Shown here piece by piece: positions 1 to 8,219 of a DNA stretch of 47,340 nucleotides (its first letter is position 1; each line of letters starts with the position of its first letter). The translations under genes were made by a program, and so were the position numbers. This DNA comes from JAKFDK01 sp036676195 (GTDB lineage Bacteria > Bacillota > Sulfobacillia > Symbiobacteriales > ZC4RG38), in NCBI GenBank assembly GCA_036676195.1, contig JAKFDK010000134.1:1-47340 (forward strand). The letters are read 5' to 3'. The notes under the pieces were generated by a model. The model did no database searches. It was not told the DNA's origin and saw only the letters and a program-made list of their open reading frames with translations.

Positions 1-35
1 CCGGAAGGTCTTGAGTTGGCTCCAATCAATCGACA

Positions 36-70
36 TAGGCGAGGCCCCCTACCAAGCGGTATCTCGCCTA
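36..70. repeat. inverted repeat with internal second stem
   Basis: TAGGCGAG (36-43) pairs with CTCGCCTA (63-70). Inside the loop TACC (51-54 region) can pair with GGTA across AAGC, giving a two-tier hairpin with an asymmetric internal loop. It has no T-tract. It could be a terminator of a gene to the left or a transposon-end-type palindrome; neither can be decided from the window. Confidence 0.4.
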
Positions 71-175
71 CTTCGCGACAAAATTTCACTTATCCTGCTA
101 CGCCAGGGTGCGGAATGTGGGTAGAAGCAGAGTGCGCGGCCGGATATCAACGAAGTGAATTTGCGCGCGGCGGAG

Positions 176-404
176 AACAGCCGGGTGCAAATCAAAACAG
201 TTCCGCGCGGCTGTTCGCGGTGATTAGCGGCTGGTGTGCGGCGGCAGGGCGCCACGGTGCGGCGAAAGAACAGGTAAGAGAACCTGGGTGAAGCCACGCG
301 CGGGAATGAATAGCAGGGTGCGGAAGGGTGCGGTACGGTGCGGGGCCGGGCGCAAAGGTGCGGGAAAAAAACAGCGGTTCATCCACTGAAAACAGCCGGG
401 TGCA
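176..404. repeat. 14-bp direct repeat pair plus 9-bp inverted copy
   Basis: AACAGCCGGGTGCA occurs at 176-189 and again at 391-404. The first copy overlaps GAACAGCCG (175-183), which is inverted as CGGCTGTTC at 208-216. No gene lies between the copies. Confidence 0.6.
316..363 (+). repeat. 10-bp phased GGTGCGG repeats
   Basis: GGTGCGG lies at 317-323, 327-333, 337-343 and 357-363. The missing slot at 347-353 reads CGGGCGC. The period is exactly 10 bp, so the units sit on one helical face. Further GGTGC words lie at 107, 184, 256 and 399. They sit about 110-150 bp upstream of the ABC transporter remnant. They may be a degenerate minisatellite or a multi-site operator. Confidence 0.55.
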
Positions 405-468
405 GCGGTGAGCAAGTGCCAACACTGACAGGCCGGGTCGGGGGAGGGAAGGTATACCGGGAGACAGC

Positions 469-1701
469 ATCGTAAATGCCCGGGACCTGGTGCGCGTCTA
501 CCGGACCACATCCGAGACCGTGGCGGTGAACGGCGTCTCGCTCCACGTGTACCAGGGAGAAATCTTCGGGCTGCTGGGCCCCAACGGCGCCGGGAAGACA
601 ACCTTCATCAAAATGCTTTCGACCCTGATGATTCCCACCAGCGGCTCACTGACAGTCTGCGGATACAACGCCGTCACGCAAGACCAGCAGGTACGCCAGT
701 GCATCGGCGTGGTGCTGGCGAACCGGCGGTCGCTGTACTGGAAGCTTTCGGCCGTCGAGAACATGCAATTCTTGGGGCTCTGTACGGCATGACCGGCAGG
801 GCAATCAAGCAGCGCAGCGCCGAGTGCCTGGCGCTGGTAGGGTTGGCGGACCGGGCCCATGACCGGGTCGAAAGCCTTTCCACCGGCATGCAGCAGCGAC
901 TGCAGTTCGCCCTGGCCTTGCTGCACCAGCCGCGACTCCTGATTATGGATGAGCCGACCAGCGGTCTGGACCCCCTGGCGGCCGAAAGCCTGCGGGATGC
1001 GCCGCACCTTGAATCTGCACAGGCTGACCATTCTTTTGGCCACGCACAACCTGGACGAGGCCGACCGGCTGTGCGACCGGCTGGCCATCTTACACCGCGG
1101 CCGCATCGGAGCGCTGGGTACACCGAAGGCCCTGCGGACGAATCTGGGTCAGCGCGTCGTGGAGATGGTGCTGACCGGCGAACGCGCCAGCCTGCGCATC
1201 GCGATCCAGTATCCGTTGGATACCCTGATGGTGGCCGTCCGACCGTTCCTTTTCTTCCTCCCGTTCTGGTTGATGTCGGTTTACCTGCTGCCTGCGCCCG
1301 GGGCGCCGGCAATACCAGTGCCTGGGGCTGGGCTCTGGCCGTGACCGTGATCGGAATGGTCAGCGCCTACGGACTGGGGCTGATGCTTTCCAGCCTGACC
1401 CTTCTGACCAAGCGCCTGGACTATACGATGATGCTGATCGGCTTTCTGGCCTTTCTGGCCGGGCCTTCCTACCCACCCTTGGTCTACCCGGCGCCCCTGC
1501 GCCTGCTGGCGCTAGGCTTACCACTCACATACCCCCTGGACATTGTCCGGCATCTGCTGCTGGGATCTGACCCGCTGCTGCCGTTACCGATTGAGTGGCC
1601 TGTTGCTGCTGTGGGCGGTAGTGACCGTCGGGATGGGGTACTACACGGTCACCCTGGCCGTGCGGCGCCTGCGCCGGACCGGGCGGGCGGGCGATTTCTA
1701 G
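469..1701 (+). pseudogene. decayed ABC-2 exporter: ATPase fused to permease remnant
   Basis: This is the remnant of a DrrA-type drug or lipid exporter. The ATPase part shows Walker A GPNGAGKTT, a degenerate signature (STGMQQRL), Walker B LLIMDEPTSGLD and the switch His in ATHNLDEAD. Reading the homology needs four frame changes (near 760, 1000, 1200-1310 and 1585). The ATPase C-terminal region and the permease N-terminal half are missing: after roughly residue 240 the sequence runs straight into permease helices, ending with a frame that stops at 1699-1701. No ATG, GTG or TTG lies in frame before the first conserved strand; the first is GTG 490, inside it. Deletion, frameshifts and start loss together argue for a true pseudogene rather than sequencing error, although errors could account for some of the shifts. 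Confidence 0.85.
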
Positions 1702-1711
1702 TACCGGGCAG

Positions 1712-2497
1712 CTACTTCCCGGTGAAGAGCGGCGGGCGCCGCTCCAGCAAGGCCCGCACTGCTTCCCGGTGGTCCTGGGTGGCGAAGCAGGTCTGCTGGG
1801 CTGCGGCCTCGGCGGCCAGAATGTCGGCGAGGGAACTCTCGTAGGTGTTGGCCAGAGTCCTCTTTATGAGCCGGAGGGCCGTGGTGGGTCCGGCAGCCAG
1901 CTTTTGCGCATACTCCAGGGTCTGCGGCAGCAATTCGGCCCCGCTCACCATGCGGTTCACAAAGCCCAGTTGGAGCCCCTCGGCCGAAGTGACCCGGCGC
2001 CCGGACATCAGAATTTCCCGGGCCCGCATCAGCCCCACGGCCCGGGGGAGGAAATAGTGGGCGCCCATGTCGGGTACCAGGCCGACCTGAGTGTGGGCCA
2101 TGCAGAACACGGCCTCCTCGGCGGCAAAGACGCCGTCGCAGGCCAGGGCCAGCGAGAAGCCGCCACCGTAGGCCAGCCCGTTCACCGCCGCCAGCACAAC
2201 GGTATCCATCCGGGTCATCTGAAGGACAAAGCGGTTGATCTCGTCCAGGTAGGCCGGGCCCACCTCGCCCCGGTCCATGCCCTTGACATCGCCGCCGGCG
2301 CAAAAGGCACGGCCAGTGCCGGTAATGACAGCTACCGGCAGCTCGGCGGCGCTGGTCGCCAGGGTGTTGATGTGGGCCGCCAATTCCGTTACCAGCGCCG
2401 GTACCAGAGCGTTGAGCGTCTCCGGAGCGGTCAGTTCCAGCAATGCCACCTGGCCGCGCCGGGTCAGCCGGACGCGGCTGTTTTGTTCCTCTGCCAT
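1712..2497 (-). CDS. enoyl-CoA hydratase/isomerase family protein (PaaG-like)
   Basis: A 261-residue crotonase-fold enzyme acting on acyl-CoA thioesters in the cytoplasm. The oxyanion-hole segments are CAGGDVKG and NGLAYGGG. The two glutamates of classical crotonases are absent: the GGCEL position reads GGFSL and the PE position reads AH. VPDMG carries an aspartate as in PaaG/isomerase-type members, so isomerisation or a related reaction is more likely than plain hydration. The ATG at 2497 is chosen because GGGAGGAA lies 7-8 nt upstream; a longer frame to 2536 lacks such a site. It is a single gene with no clear operon partner. A role in aromatic or fatty acid breakdown is inferred, helped by the PaaK genes at the other end of the window. 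Confidence 0.88.
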   Translation of the reverse strand: MAEEQNSRVRLTRRGQVALLELTAPETLNALVPALVTELAAHINTLATSAAELPVAVITGTGRAFCAGGDVKGMDRGEVGPAYLDEINRFVLQMTRMDTVVLAAVNGLAYGGGFSLALACDGVFAAEEAVFCMAHTQVGLVPDMGAHYFLPRAVGLMRAREILMSGRRVTSAEGLQLGFVNRMVSGAELLPQTLEYAQKLAAGPTTALRLIKRTLANTYESSLADILAAEAAAQQTCFATQDHREAVRALLERRPPLFTGK

Positions 2498-2755
2498 GGT
2501 CAGTTCCTCCCGATCTACTGCAAATTTGGCGTGCACGTCAGTCTGATTATGACTTTTTCTCTGTCACGCCAAGTATGCCTGCACGGTGCATGCGCTGGGC
2601 ACCGCGTATACACGGGCAGGCACCGGGAGTGCGCAGAACGGTTGGCAACACTTGCCTGACGCCTGCAGGCGACCGGCTGCATACCCTGGTAGCGCCCACG
2701 CGGGCCGCCCGGGTAGGGACCCGTGAACGTGCTGTGCGGAGGAGCGTGCTGTGCG

Positions 2756-3814
2756 GTGCAACTGCTACCCTTCTCCGATCAATCCGGCCCGGCCGCGCTG
2801 CAGGTGTCGGCCTGCAATCATGCCCTGGCCAAGTTGGGCAGTCCCATCGCGCTGGCGTACTTTCTGCCCGGCCCCCTGGACTACGACCAGTTTGACCGCC
2901 ACCACAGCCAGCTCACGCACCTGGGGGTAGGCACCCAGTACGTACAGCCCGACGGCAGCCTGACCGGCGAGGTCAACGAGGACCTGCTGAACAGTTGCTG
3001 GGCACGGGGAGTCGTGCCCCTGTCCATGATCCAGAACTACCAGGACGGTTTCAAACGAGAACTGGCCCGGGGTGTGCTGGCAGAGCCCACAAAGCGGTGG
3101 CGCTTCCTGCAGAGCGCGGTCACCCTGCTCACCCGGTACCCGTTTGGCGGCATTAACCTGGACTTCGAGCTGCTCAAGCCGGATGACCGGGAACTGTATG
3201 TGGACCTGGTCGCCAATCTGAGCGCCCTGCTGAGAGGCCGCCGGCTGCTGACCCTGGCGGTGCACGCCCGTTCGTCTGAGCGCGAAACCTGGTGGGATGG
3301 CTACGATTACCGTAACCTGGCGGCGCTGAGTGACTGGCTGCTGGTCATGACCTATGACGAGCACTGGGCCGGCGGTGACCCGGGTCCCATCGCCAGCCTG
3401 CCCTGGGTGGAACGGGCCATCCGGTACATGGTGCTGCGGGAGGGGATGCCCAGGGAAAAGTTCGTGCTGGGGGTACCCCTGTACGGATACAACTGGCCGG
3501 TGCCGAAGACGCCGGATACCAGAGCCAACTCCGAAGACTACTTTGGCGCTCTGGCCAAGGCGGCCCGGGCCGGGGCCTGCATCTCGTTCGACGAAGCCAG
3601 TGGCGAGCCATATTTCGCTTACCGACAGGCCGGGGCCAACCGCATGGTCTGGATGCAGGACTACCGGTCGGTTGCCCTCAAGTTGGCCCTGACATGTCGA
3701 TACGGACTGCCGGGAATGGGCGCCTGGCGGATCGGCCAGGCCTTCCCCGGCTTCTGGCAGGCGGTGGCGGACTGGCTGGCCCGGGCCCGCGTGCCGGTTA
3801 TGCCCCGGGGATAG
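2756..3814 (+). CDS. glycoside hydrolase family 18 protein (spore peptidoglycan hydrolase type)
   Basis: About 352 residues forming one GH18 barrel. The family active-site strand (usually DGIDLDWE) appears as GGINLDFE, keeping the catalytic Glu at about residue 138 and the preceding Asp. Further barrel motifs are LLVMTYDEHW, the VPLYGYNW strand and GMGAWRIGQ near the C-terminus. It resembles the catalytic half of YaaH/YdhD/SleL cortex-lytic enzymes but has no LysM repeat and no evident signal peptide, so how it reaches or binds the wall is unclear. GTG 2756 is favoured by GGAGGAG at 2738-2744; GTG 2723 is an alternative. It is convergent with ablB. Chitinase-like activity cannot be excluded. 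Confidence 0.82.
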   Translation: MQLLPFSDQSGPAALQVSACNHALAKLGSPIALAYFLPGPLDYDQFDRHHSQLTHLGVGTQYVQPDGSLTGEVNEDLLNSCWARGVVPLSMIQNYQDGFKRELARGVLAEPTKRWRFLQSAVTLLTRYPFGGINLDFELLKPDDRELYVDLVANLSALLRGRRLLTLAVHARSSERETWWDGYDYRNLAALSDWLLVMTYDEHWAGGDPGPIASLPWVERAIRYMVLREGMPREKFVLGVPLYGYNWPVPKTPDTRANSEDYFGALAKAARAGACISFDEASGEPYFAYRQAGANRMVWMQDYRSVALKLALTCRYGLPGMGAWRIGQAFPGFWQAVADWLARARVPVMPRG

Positions 3815-3965
3815 GAGAGGAGCCCGCCCCGGCGGCACACTGCGGTCACGGGTTTCTCCTGCCAGCGGTCAGGACATTGCCGCGCCGGAATGGAAATCCA
3901 TTGACGCACGCCCTGCGCCCGGCTGCGCAGACAACCCCCGGGACGTGGTGATCCCGGTGGGGTAT

Positions 3966-4898
3966 TCATGTCGGAGCGGCGGCCCGCCGCCTCACCCAAA
4001 GGTTCATGTCCTCATAACTGCCCATGATATGGCTGTTGGCCAGCAGCCGCCCGCCGAAGCTGTAACCAGCCTTGCGCAGGGCCCGATTCATTCCGAACGA
4101 GTAAGCCCTGGCCAGGCTGAACAGGGTGGGAACGCGCTGGCGCTCCATTTCCTGCTCCAGTTCGCGCAGGAGGATCTGCATCAGCCCTTCACCCCGGTAA
4201 GGGGGTAACGTGGCGCAATTTGTGGCCTCCGCCGCCCCGAAGTGCCGGTCTACCTCCACCGCCGCCACACTGGCGATGCGGCCGCCGTGCAGAGCCGCCA
4301 CAAAGATGCCGTCGCCGCTGTTGATCAGGCGGGCCACAAAGGCGGGGTCGTGCATTGGCGTGGGAAAGGTGGTGAATGTCTCGTGGTATACGGCGGCCAG
4401 GGCCTCGGCCATTTCCGGCCCGCAGGACAGCAACTGGTAGATCGGATCCAGCGCCGGCGGGGGTTCCGGCGCCACCGCCAGGGCCGCTTCCAGCACGGAT
4501 TGCTCCCGCTCCACATCCCCGTAGGCCTTGCGTGCCCCGGTCAGCAGGTAGCCCATGATATAGGCCGGCTCCCCGGCAAAAAAACCGTCCAGAATGCCTT
4601 CCAGCACAAAGCCCCAGGCCATTAGCTCCCGCCAGCGGCCAGCCGGAGCATACACCAGCAGCTTGCTCATGTCGTGGGACCGGGCGGCCCGGAGCACGTC
4701 GGCACTGAAGAGCCCGGCGTCCCGGTAATCCGCCTGTTTGATGGTCAATCGCGCGTTCACCGGGTCGACCAGGCCCTTGTAACTCAGGTCCCGCCGGTTG
4801 CGGTGCAACAGGTAGCTGGAGGGGGCCACGGATGGTCCCACCCCCACCCCCGGCAGGCCGACTACGGGCGGGGTACTGATTTCAGGTCGCTGCAACAC
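3966..4898 (-). CDS. ablB: putative beta-lysine N-acetyltransferase
   Basis: A 310-residue protein with a C-terminal GNAT fold. The block ATNCATLPPYRGEGLM is the acetyl-CoA-binding motif A in the form typical of AblB (YodP), and the end (MNRALRKAGYSFGGRL then SYEDMNLWVR) also matches that family. AblB acetylates the epsilon-amino group of beta-lysine made by lysine 2,3-aminomutase (AblA), giving N-epsilon-acetyl-beta-lysine, an osmolyte. GTG 4898 is chosen because GGGAGG ends 7 nt upstream. No ablA lies next to it: the upstream neighbour is a divergent GH3 gene and the downstream neighbour is convergent. A different amine substrate is therefore possible. Confidence 0.8.
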   Translation of the reverse strand: MLQRPEISTPPVVGLPGVGVGPSVAPSSYLLHRNRRDLSYKGLVDPVNARLTIKQADYRDAGLFSADVLRAARSHDMSKLLVYAPAGRWRELMAWGFVLEGILDGFFAGEPAYIMGYLLTGARKAYGDVEREQSVLEAALAVAPEPPPALDPIYQLLSCGPEMAEALAAVYHETFTTFPTPMHDPAFVARLINSGDGIFVAALHGGRIASVAAVEVDRHFGAAEATNCATLPPYRGEGLMQILLRELEQEMERQRVPTLFSLARAYSFGMNRALRKAGYSFGGRLLANSHIMGSYEDMNLWVRRRAAAPT

Positions 4899-5007
4899 GC
4901 CGATTCCTCCCATTGCCTAGCATGCCCGGCGGCAGGCTCGCACTCCCCTGCCGGAGCGGTTTCACCCGGCACCAGAGCACCGGAAACGGTTGCGGAGGTG
5001 ATGTGCC

Positions 5008-6723
5008 ATGCAGCGGTTGTGTCAGCGTCTGGTCAGCGGGGTGTTCCCCCGGGCCCTGAAGGCCATGGCCGCATCCTTTACCCGGCAGGCGCAGCAAGGC
5101 CGGAAGGTGGCCCGGGCCACCCTCCGGCAAATCCTGCAACTGAACGGCAACACCGAATGGGGCCGCAGCCGCGGCCTGCACCGCCCCGACGCCCTGGGCG
5201 TCTTTGCCGACCTGCCTCTGACCACCTATGCCGATTATGCCCCGTACATTGAGCGGGCCGCGCATGGAGAGCCGGGGATGCTGACCGGCGAGCCCATTAC
5301 CTACTTTGCCATCAGTTCGGGCACCACCGGGCCGCAAAAGCTGATCCCGGTCACCCGCCGCCAGACGCGCCTGATCATGCGCCACATGCTGGTGCCCATC
5401 GGCCTGGCCATCCAGGCCGGCCTGCTGGGTCCCATGCGCGGGCGCAGCCTGCAAATCATCACCGAAAAGCTCAGCGATCACACGCCGGGCGGCATCCCCA
5501 GGGGCGCAGCCACCTCCAACGGCCTCAACCGCATGGCCAGAATCGCCCCCCTGCTGTGGACGTCCCCCATGGCGGTGGTGCGCATTCAGGAGCAGGCGGC
5601 CGCCCGCTATCTGCACCTGCTGTTTGCCCTGCGGGAAGAACACCTGTGGTCCGTTATCTCATTCTTTCCCGCCACCTTGCTGTTCGCCCTGCGCGACCTG
5701 CAGCGGCGGGCCGGTGAACTCCTGCCGGACCTGGCCGACGGCACCATTACCCGCCAGCTTGACCTGCCGGCCGCCGTGCGCCGGGAGCTCACCACCGCCT
5801 TGGGCCGCCATCCGGAGCGGGCCAGGACCCTGATGGCTCTGTGGGAACACGGACGCTTCACGGCGCGCGACATCTGGCCGGAGGTGGGTGCGGTGCTCAC
5901 CGCCGGCAGCGGGACGTTTCGCTTTTACGTCGACCAACTCCGGCCGTACCTGGGGGGTGTTCCCGTGCTCTCACCGATATACAGCGCCTCGGAAGGGGCC
6001 GTGGGCGTCGGACTTCCCACCGCTCCCGATGGTTACGCCCTGGCCCCCGCGGCAGCCTATCATGAGCTGGTACCGGCCGAGGTCGCCGACCGCCCGGACG
6101 CCCGCCCCTGTGCGCCCGACACCGTCGAACCGGGCCGCACGTACGAGGTGGTTCTGACCACTTATGCCGGCCTGACCCGCTACCGGCTGGGTGATCTGGT
6201 TCAGGTGCTGGGGTTTTACGGGCAGGTCCCGGTAGTGGAGTTTCTGCAACGGAGAGGGCAGGTGATCAACGTGGCCGGAGAAAAGACCGGTGAACGGCAG
6301 ATCACCCTGGCCTGTGCGGCCGCCTGTCAGGAAGCCGGCACCGCCCTGGTGGACTATCTGGTCACCCCGGACCCGGACTATACCCCGGCCCGCTACCTGC
6401 TGCTGGTGGAAGGAGTGCCCGAGAAGAGCGCCGCTGGCACCGCCGGATACCCGGACCTGGCCCGCCTGCTGCACGCCTTTGACCGGCACCTGCGCCGGAC
6501 AGCACCCAGCTACGACGCGCACCGGCGGCGGGGCGAACTGGCGCCCATGGCCGCACTGGTCTTGCAGCCCGGCAGCTTTGAGCGGTTCCGCGACCAGCAG
6601 GTGGCCGCCGGTGCGTCGGCCAACCAGGTCAAGGTGCCCCACGCCGCCCCGGACCCGGGCTTTGTCAGACGCCACTTTGCCGCCGAGACCCTGACCTGCA
6701 TCGAATCGGATGGGCCCGGCTAA
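5008..6723 (+). CDS. GH3 auxin-responsive-promoter family acyl-adenylating protein
   Basis: A 571-residue member of the GH3 branch of the ANL (acyl/aryl-adenylating) superfamily. The phosphate loop SSGTTGPQKLIPVT is near residue 107. GLTRYRLGDLVQV near residue 389 and NVAGEKTGERQI near residue 423 match the adenylation-hinge and C-terminal motifs. Plant GH3 enzymes join amino acids to acyl acids (jasmonate, auxin); the bacterial substrates are mostly unknown. The ATG follows GGAGGTGATGTGCC, an excellent ribosome site. It is transcribed divergently from ablB with a 109-bp gap, so the two may share a regulatory region. No carrier protein or amide-forming partner gene is adjacent. Confidence 0.85.
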   Translation: MQRLCQRLVSGVFPRALKAMAASFTRQAQQGRKVARATLRQILQLNGNTEWGRSRGLHRPDALGVFADLPLTTYADYAPYIERAAHGEPGMLTGEPITYFAISSGTTGPQKLIPVTRRQTRLIMRHMLVPIGLAIQAGLLGPMRGRSLQIITEKLSDHTPGGIPRGAATSNGLNRMARIAPLLWTSPMAVVRIQEQAAARYLHLLFALREEHLWSVISFFPATLLFALRDLQRRAGELLPDLADGTITRQLDLPAAVRRELTTALGRHPERARTLMALWEHGRFTARDIWPEVGAVLTAGSGTFRFYVDQLRPYLGGVPVLSPIYSASEGAVGVGLPTAPDGYALAPAAAYHELVPAEVADRPDARPCAPDTVEPGRTYEVVLTTYAGLTRYRLGDLVQVLGFYGQVPVVEFLQRRGQVINVAGEKTGERQITLACAAACQEAGTALVDYLVTPDPDYTPARYLLLVEGVPEKSAAGTAGYPDLARLLHAFDRHLRRTAPSYDAHRRRGELAPMAALVLQPGSFERFRDQQVAAGASANQVKVPHAAPDPGFVRRHFAAETLTCIESDGPG

Positions 6724-6732
6724 ATCGCCAGC

Positions 6733-7671
6733 TCAGTCACCGGCTTTATCCGCCGGGGCCGGGGCCGAGGCGGGGGCGGGGGCCGCGGCCCCAGCGGCCT
6801 TGGGCCGGTTGACCAGCCAGGCGCCCCAGACCACGGCCGCCGTGCCCAGGAGCATTTGCCAGCTCAGGGCTTCGCCCAGGAACAGGGCGCCCAGCGCCAC
6901 GGCAACCAGTGGGTTAATCAAGGTGACATAGGTCGAGCGCACGCTGCCGAGCTGGCTGATCAGGTAGAACATCAGCCAGTAGCCCAGGGCCGACCCGGCC
7001 AGGGCCAGATACAGCAAGGCGCCGATCCCCGGCCAGGCCAGCCAGCGCGGCCCGACCGGGGGATCGAAGGCCAGAGAGTACAGCAGCAGATAGAACCCGG
7101 AGGTTACCAGGTGAATCGCCGTATTGGCGTAAAGGTCAGCGGAAAAGTAGCGCTTGCTGAAGGCGTACGAAATGGCATAGCACAGTGCCGCCCCCAGCAT
7201 GCCCAGTTGCGCCAGCAAACGCATGCCGTCACTGCCGCTGAACCCCGCCCCTTCCCGCACGCCGGAGAGCAGGACGACCCCGGCAAAACCGGCGGCCACG
7301 GCCAGATACTGGCTTATGTTCACTGCTTCGCGGGTCCACCAGCGGGCCAGCAGGAGGGAGAACAGGGGCAGGGTAGCCACCAGCACCGCCGTTTGCCCGG
7401 AGGGGATGAACGGTTGCCCCCAGAAGATGAAGGCAAATGAGCTGCCGTTGACAACGGCAAACAGCATGGGCACCCACCAGTCCCGCCACCGCGAAGGCAG
7501 TGGCCGCCGCAGCCCCGCCATGAGGATCAACATCGCCACACCGGCCACCAGGTTGCGGGCAGCCGCCAGCAGGAAGGGCGGCCAGTAGTTCAGACCAATC
7601 TTGATGAACAGGTAAGTGGAGCCCCAGATGAATGAGAGTGCTGCAAATGCCAGTGCCACGGCCAGACGCAC
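6733..7671 (-). CDS. EamA/DMT-family transporter
   Basis: A 312-residue inner-membrane protein with about ten hydrophobic helices in two EamA repeats. The start (FIWGSTYLFIKIG) is the hallmark of the first repeat, and GSALGYWLMFYLIS with INPLVAVALGALFLGE marks the second. Members export amino acids, metabolites or drugs; the substrate is unknown. A poly-Ala/Pro tail of about 25 residues follows the last helix and is not part of the family core. The GTG at 7671 is preceded by GGGAGGGA. The stop lies 10 bp from the convergent GH3 stop. Confidence 0.87.
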   Translation of the reverse strand: MRLAVALAFAALSFIWGSTYLFIKIGLNYWPPFLLAAARNLVAGVAMLILMAGLRRPLPSRWRDWWVPMLFAVVNGSSFAFIFWGQPFIPSGQTAVLVATLPLFSLLLARWWTREAVNISQYLAVAAGFAGVVLLSGVREGAGFSGSDGMRLLAQLGMLGAALCYAISYAFSKRYFSADLYANTAIHLVTSGFYLLLYSLAFDPPVGPRWLAWPGIGALLYLALAGSALGYWLMFYLISQLGSVRSTYVTLINPLVAVALGALFLGEALSWQMLLGTAAVVWGAWLVNRPKAAGAAAPAPASAPAPADKAGD

Positions 7672-7776
7672 CCGTAGTCCCTCCCTGTGCCTGACTTGGC
7701 TTTGACTTTACCATTTTGTGACGATTAAGTCCAACAACCTTTTACCTACGGAAACTTTCTGACGGTGGGCGCGCCA

Positions 7777-7810
7777 GGGGGCTGCCTGCGGCCGTCGGCA
7801 GGCAGCCCCC
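7777..7810. terminator. GC-rich hairpin between two minus-strand genes
   Basis: A perfect 13-bp stem: 7777-7789 pairs with 7798-7810, with an 8-nt loop. It lies just after the stop of the minus-strand gene ending at 7830. No T-run follows on the minus strand; TTATAT follows on the plus strand. Probably a terminator, though not a textbook intrinsic one. Confidence 0.6.
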
Positions 7811-7829
7811 TTATATGAACCCCCGCTTC

Positions 7830-8192
7830 CTAATGCCCGAAGGACAGGAAGATGGGCGGGAAGGTCAGCAATAGCCCCAGGGCTACCAGTACCAGGCTCC
7901 AGACCGCCACCCGGGGGAAGTTCACGTCCTTGCCCCGCCAGAGCCGGGCCAGCAGTGCCCAACTGAGCAGAAAGGCCACCACAGCCACCCCGGTCTTGCC
8001 GGTCAGCGGCCCGGCCGGATTCCACCAGTTCAGCAGGTTCTTGATGCCCCCGCTCAGTTCGACCAGCATGATGGCAATGCCAAGGACCACCGAGCCGATC
8101 CCGCCGGCCAGCACCGCGGCGGCGGCAGGGCCGTTGGGCAGCGGACGGAGCCCGGCATCCGGCTCTTCACTTCGGGTTGTGGGAGATGCCAT
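7830..8192 (-). CDS. small membrane protein, function unknown
   Basis: 120 residues with a polar N-terminus (about 20 residues) and three predicted membrane helices (about residues 23-45, 66-83 and 93-115). No recognised motif; a tryptophan-rich segment (LLNWWNPAGP) lies between helices 1 and 2. The ATG is preceded by AGGGAGGGA. It lies 27 bp downstream of another membrane-protein gene on the same strand, and the two are probably one transcript, so the products may form one complex. A strong hairpin follows. Function not assigned. Confidence 0.75.
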   Translation of the reverse strand: MASPTTRSEEPDAGLRPLPNGPAAAAVLAGGIGSVVLGIAIMLVELSGGIKNLLNWWNPAGPLTGKTGVAVVAFLLSWALLARLWRGKDVNFPRVAVWSLVLVALGLLLTFPPIFLSFGH

Positions 8193-8219
8193 TGAAAATC
8201 CCTCCCTTGTGGCCCTGCC

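Larger units (their letters stand above)
1..468. other. gene-free, repeat-rich region
   Basis: No convincing coding sequence is seen on either strand; the open frames here are arginine- and proline-rich and look random. The stretch holds an inverted repeat (36-43 with 63-70, an inner TACC/GGTA pairing between them), many copies of the word GGTGC, a 14-bp direct repeat at 176 and 391, and a decamer series at 316-363. It precedes the decayed ABC transporter, so it may include that gene's old promoter region. Confidence 0.6.

Noticed and set aside
310..385. T-box leader upstream of the ABC remnant
   Set aside because: GGGTGCGGTAC looks a little like the T-box bulge, but the required AGGGTGGNACCGCG and stem I elements are missing; the decamer period explains the likeness.
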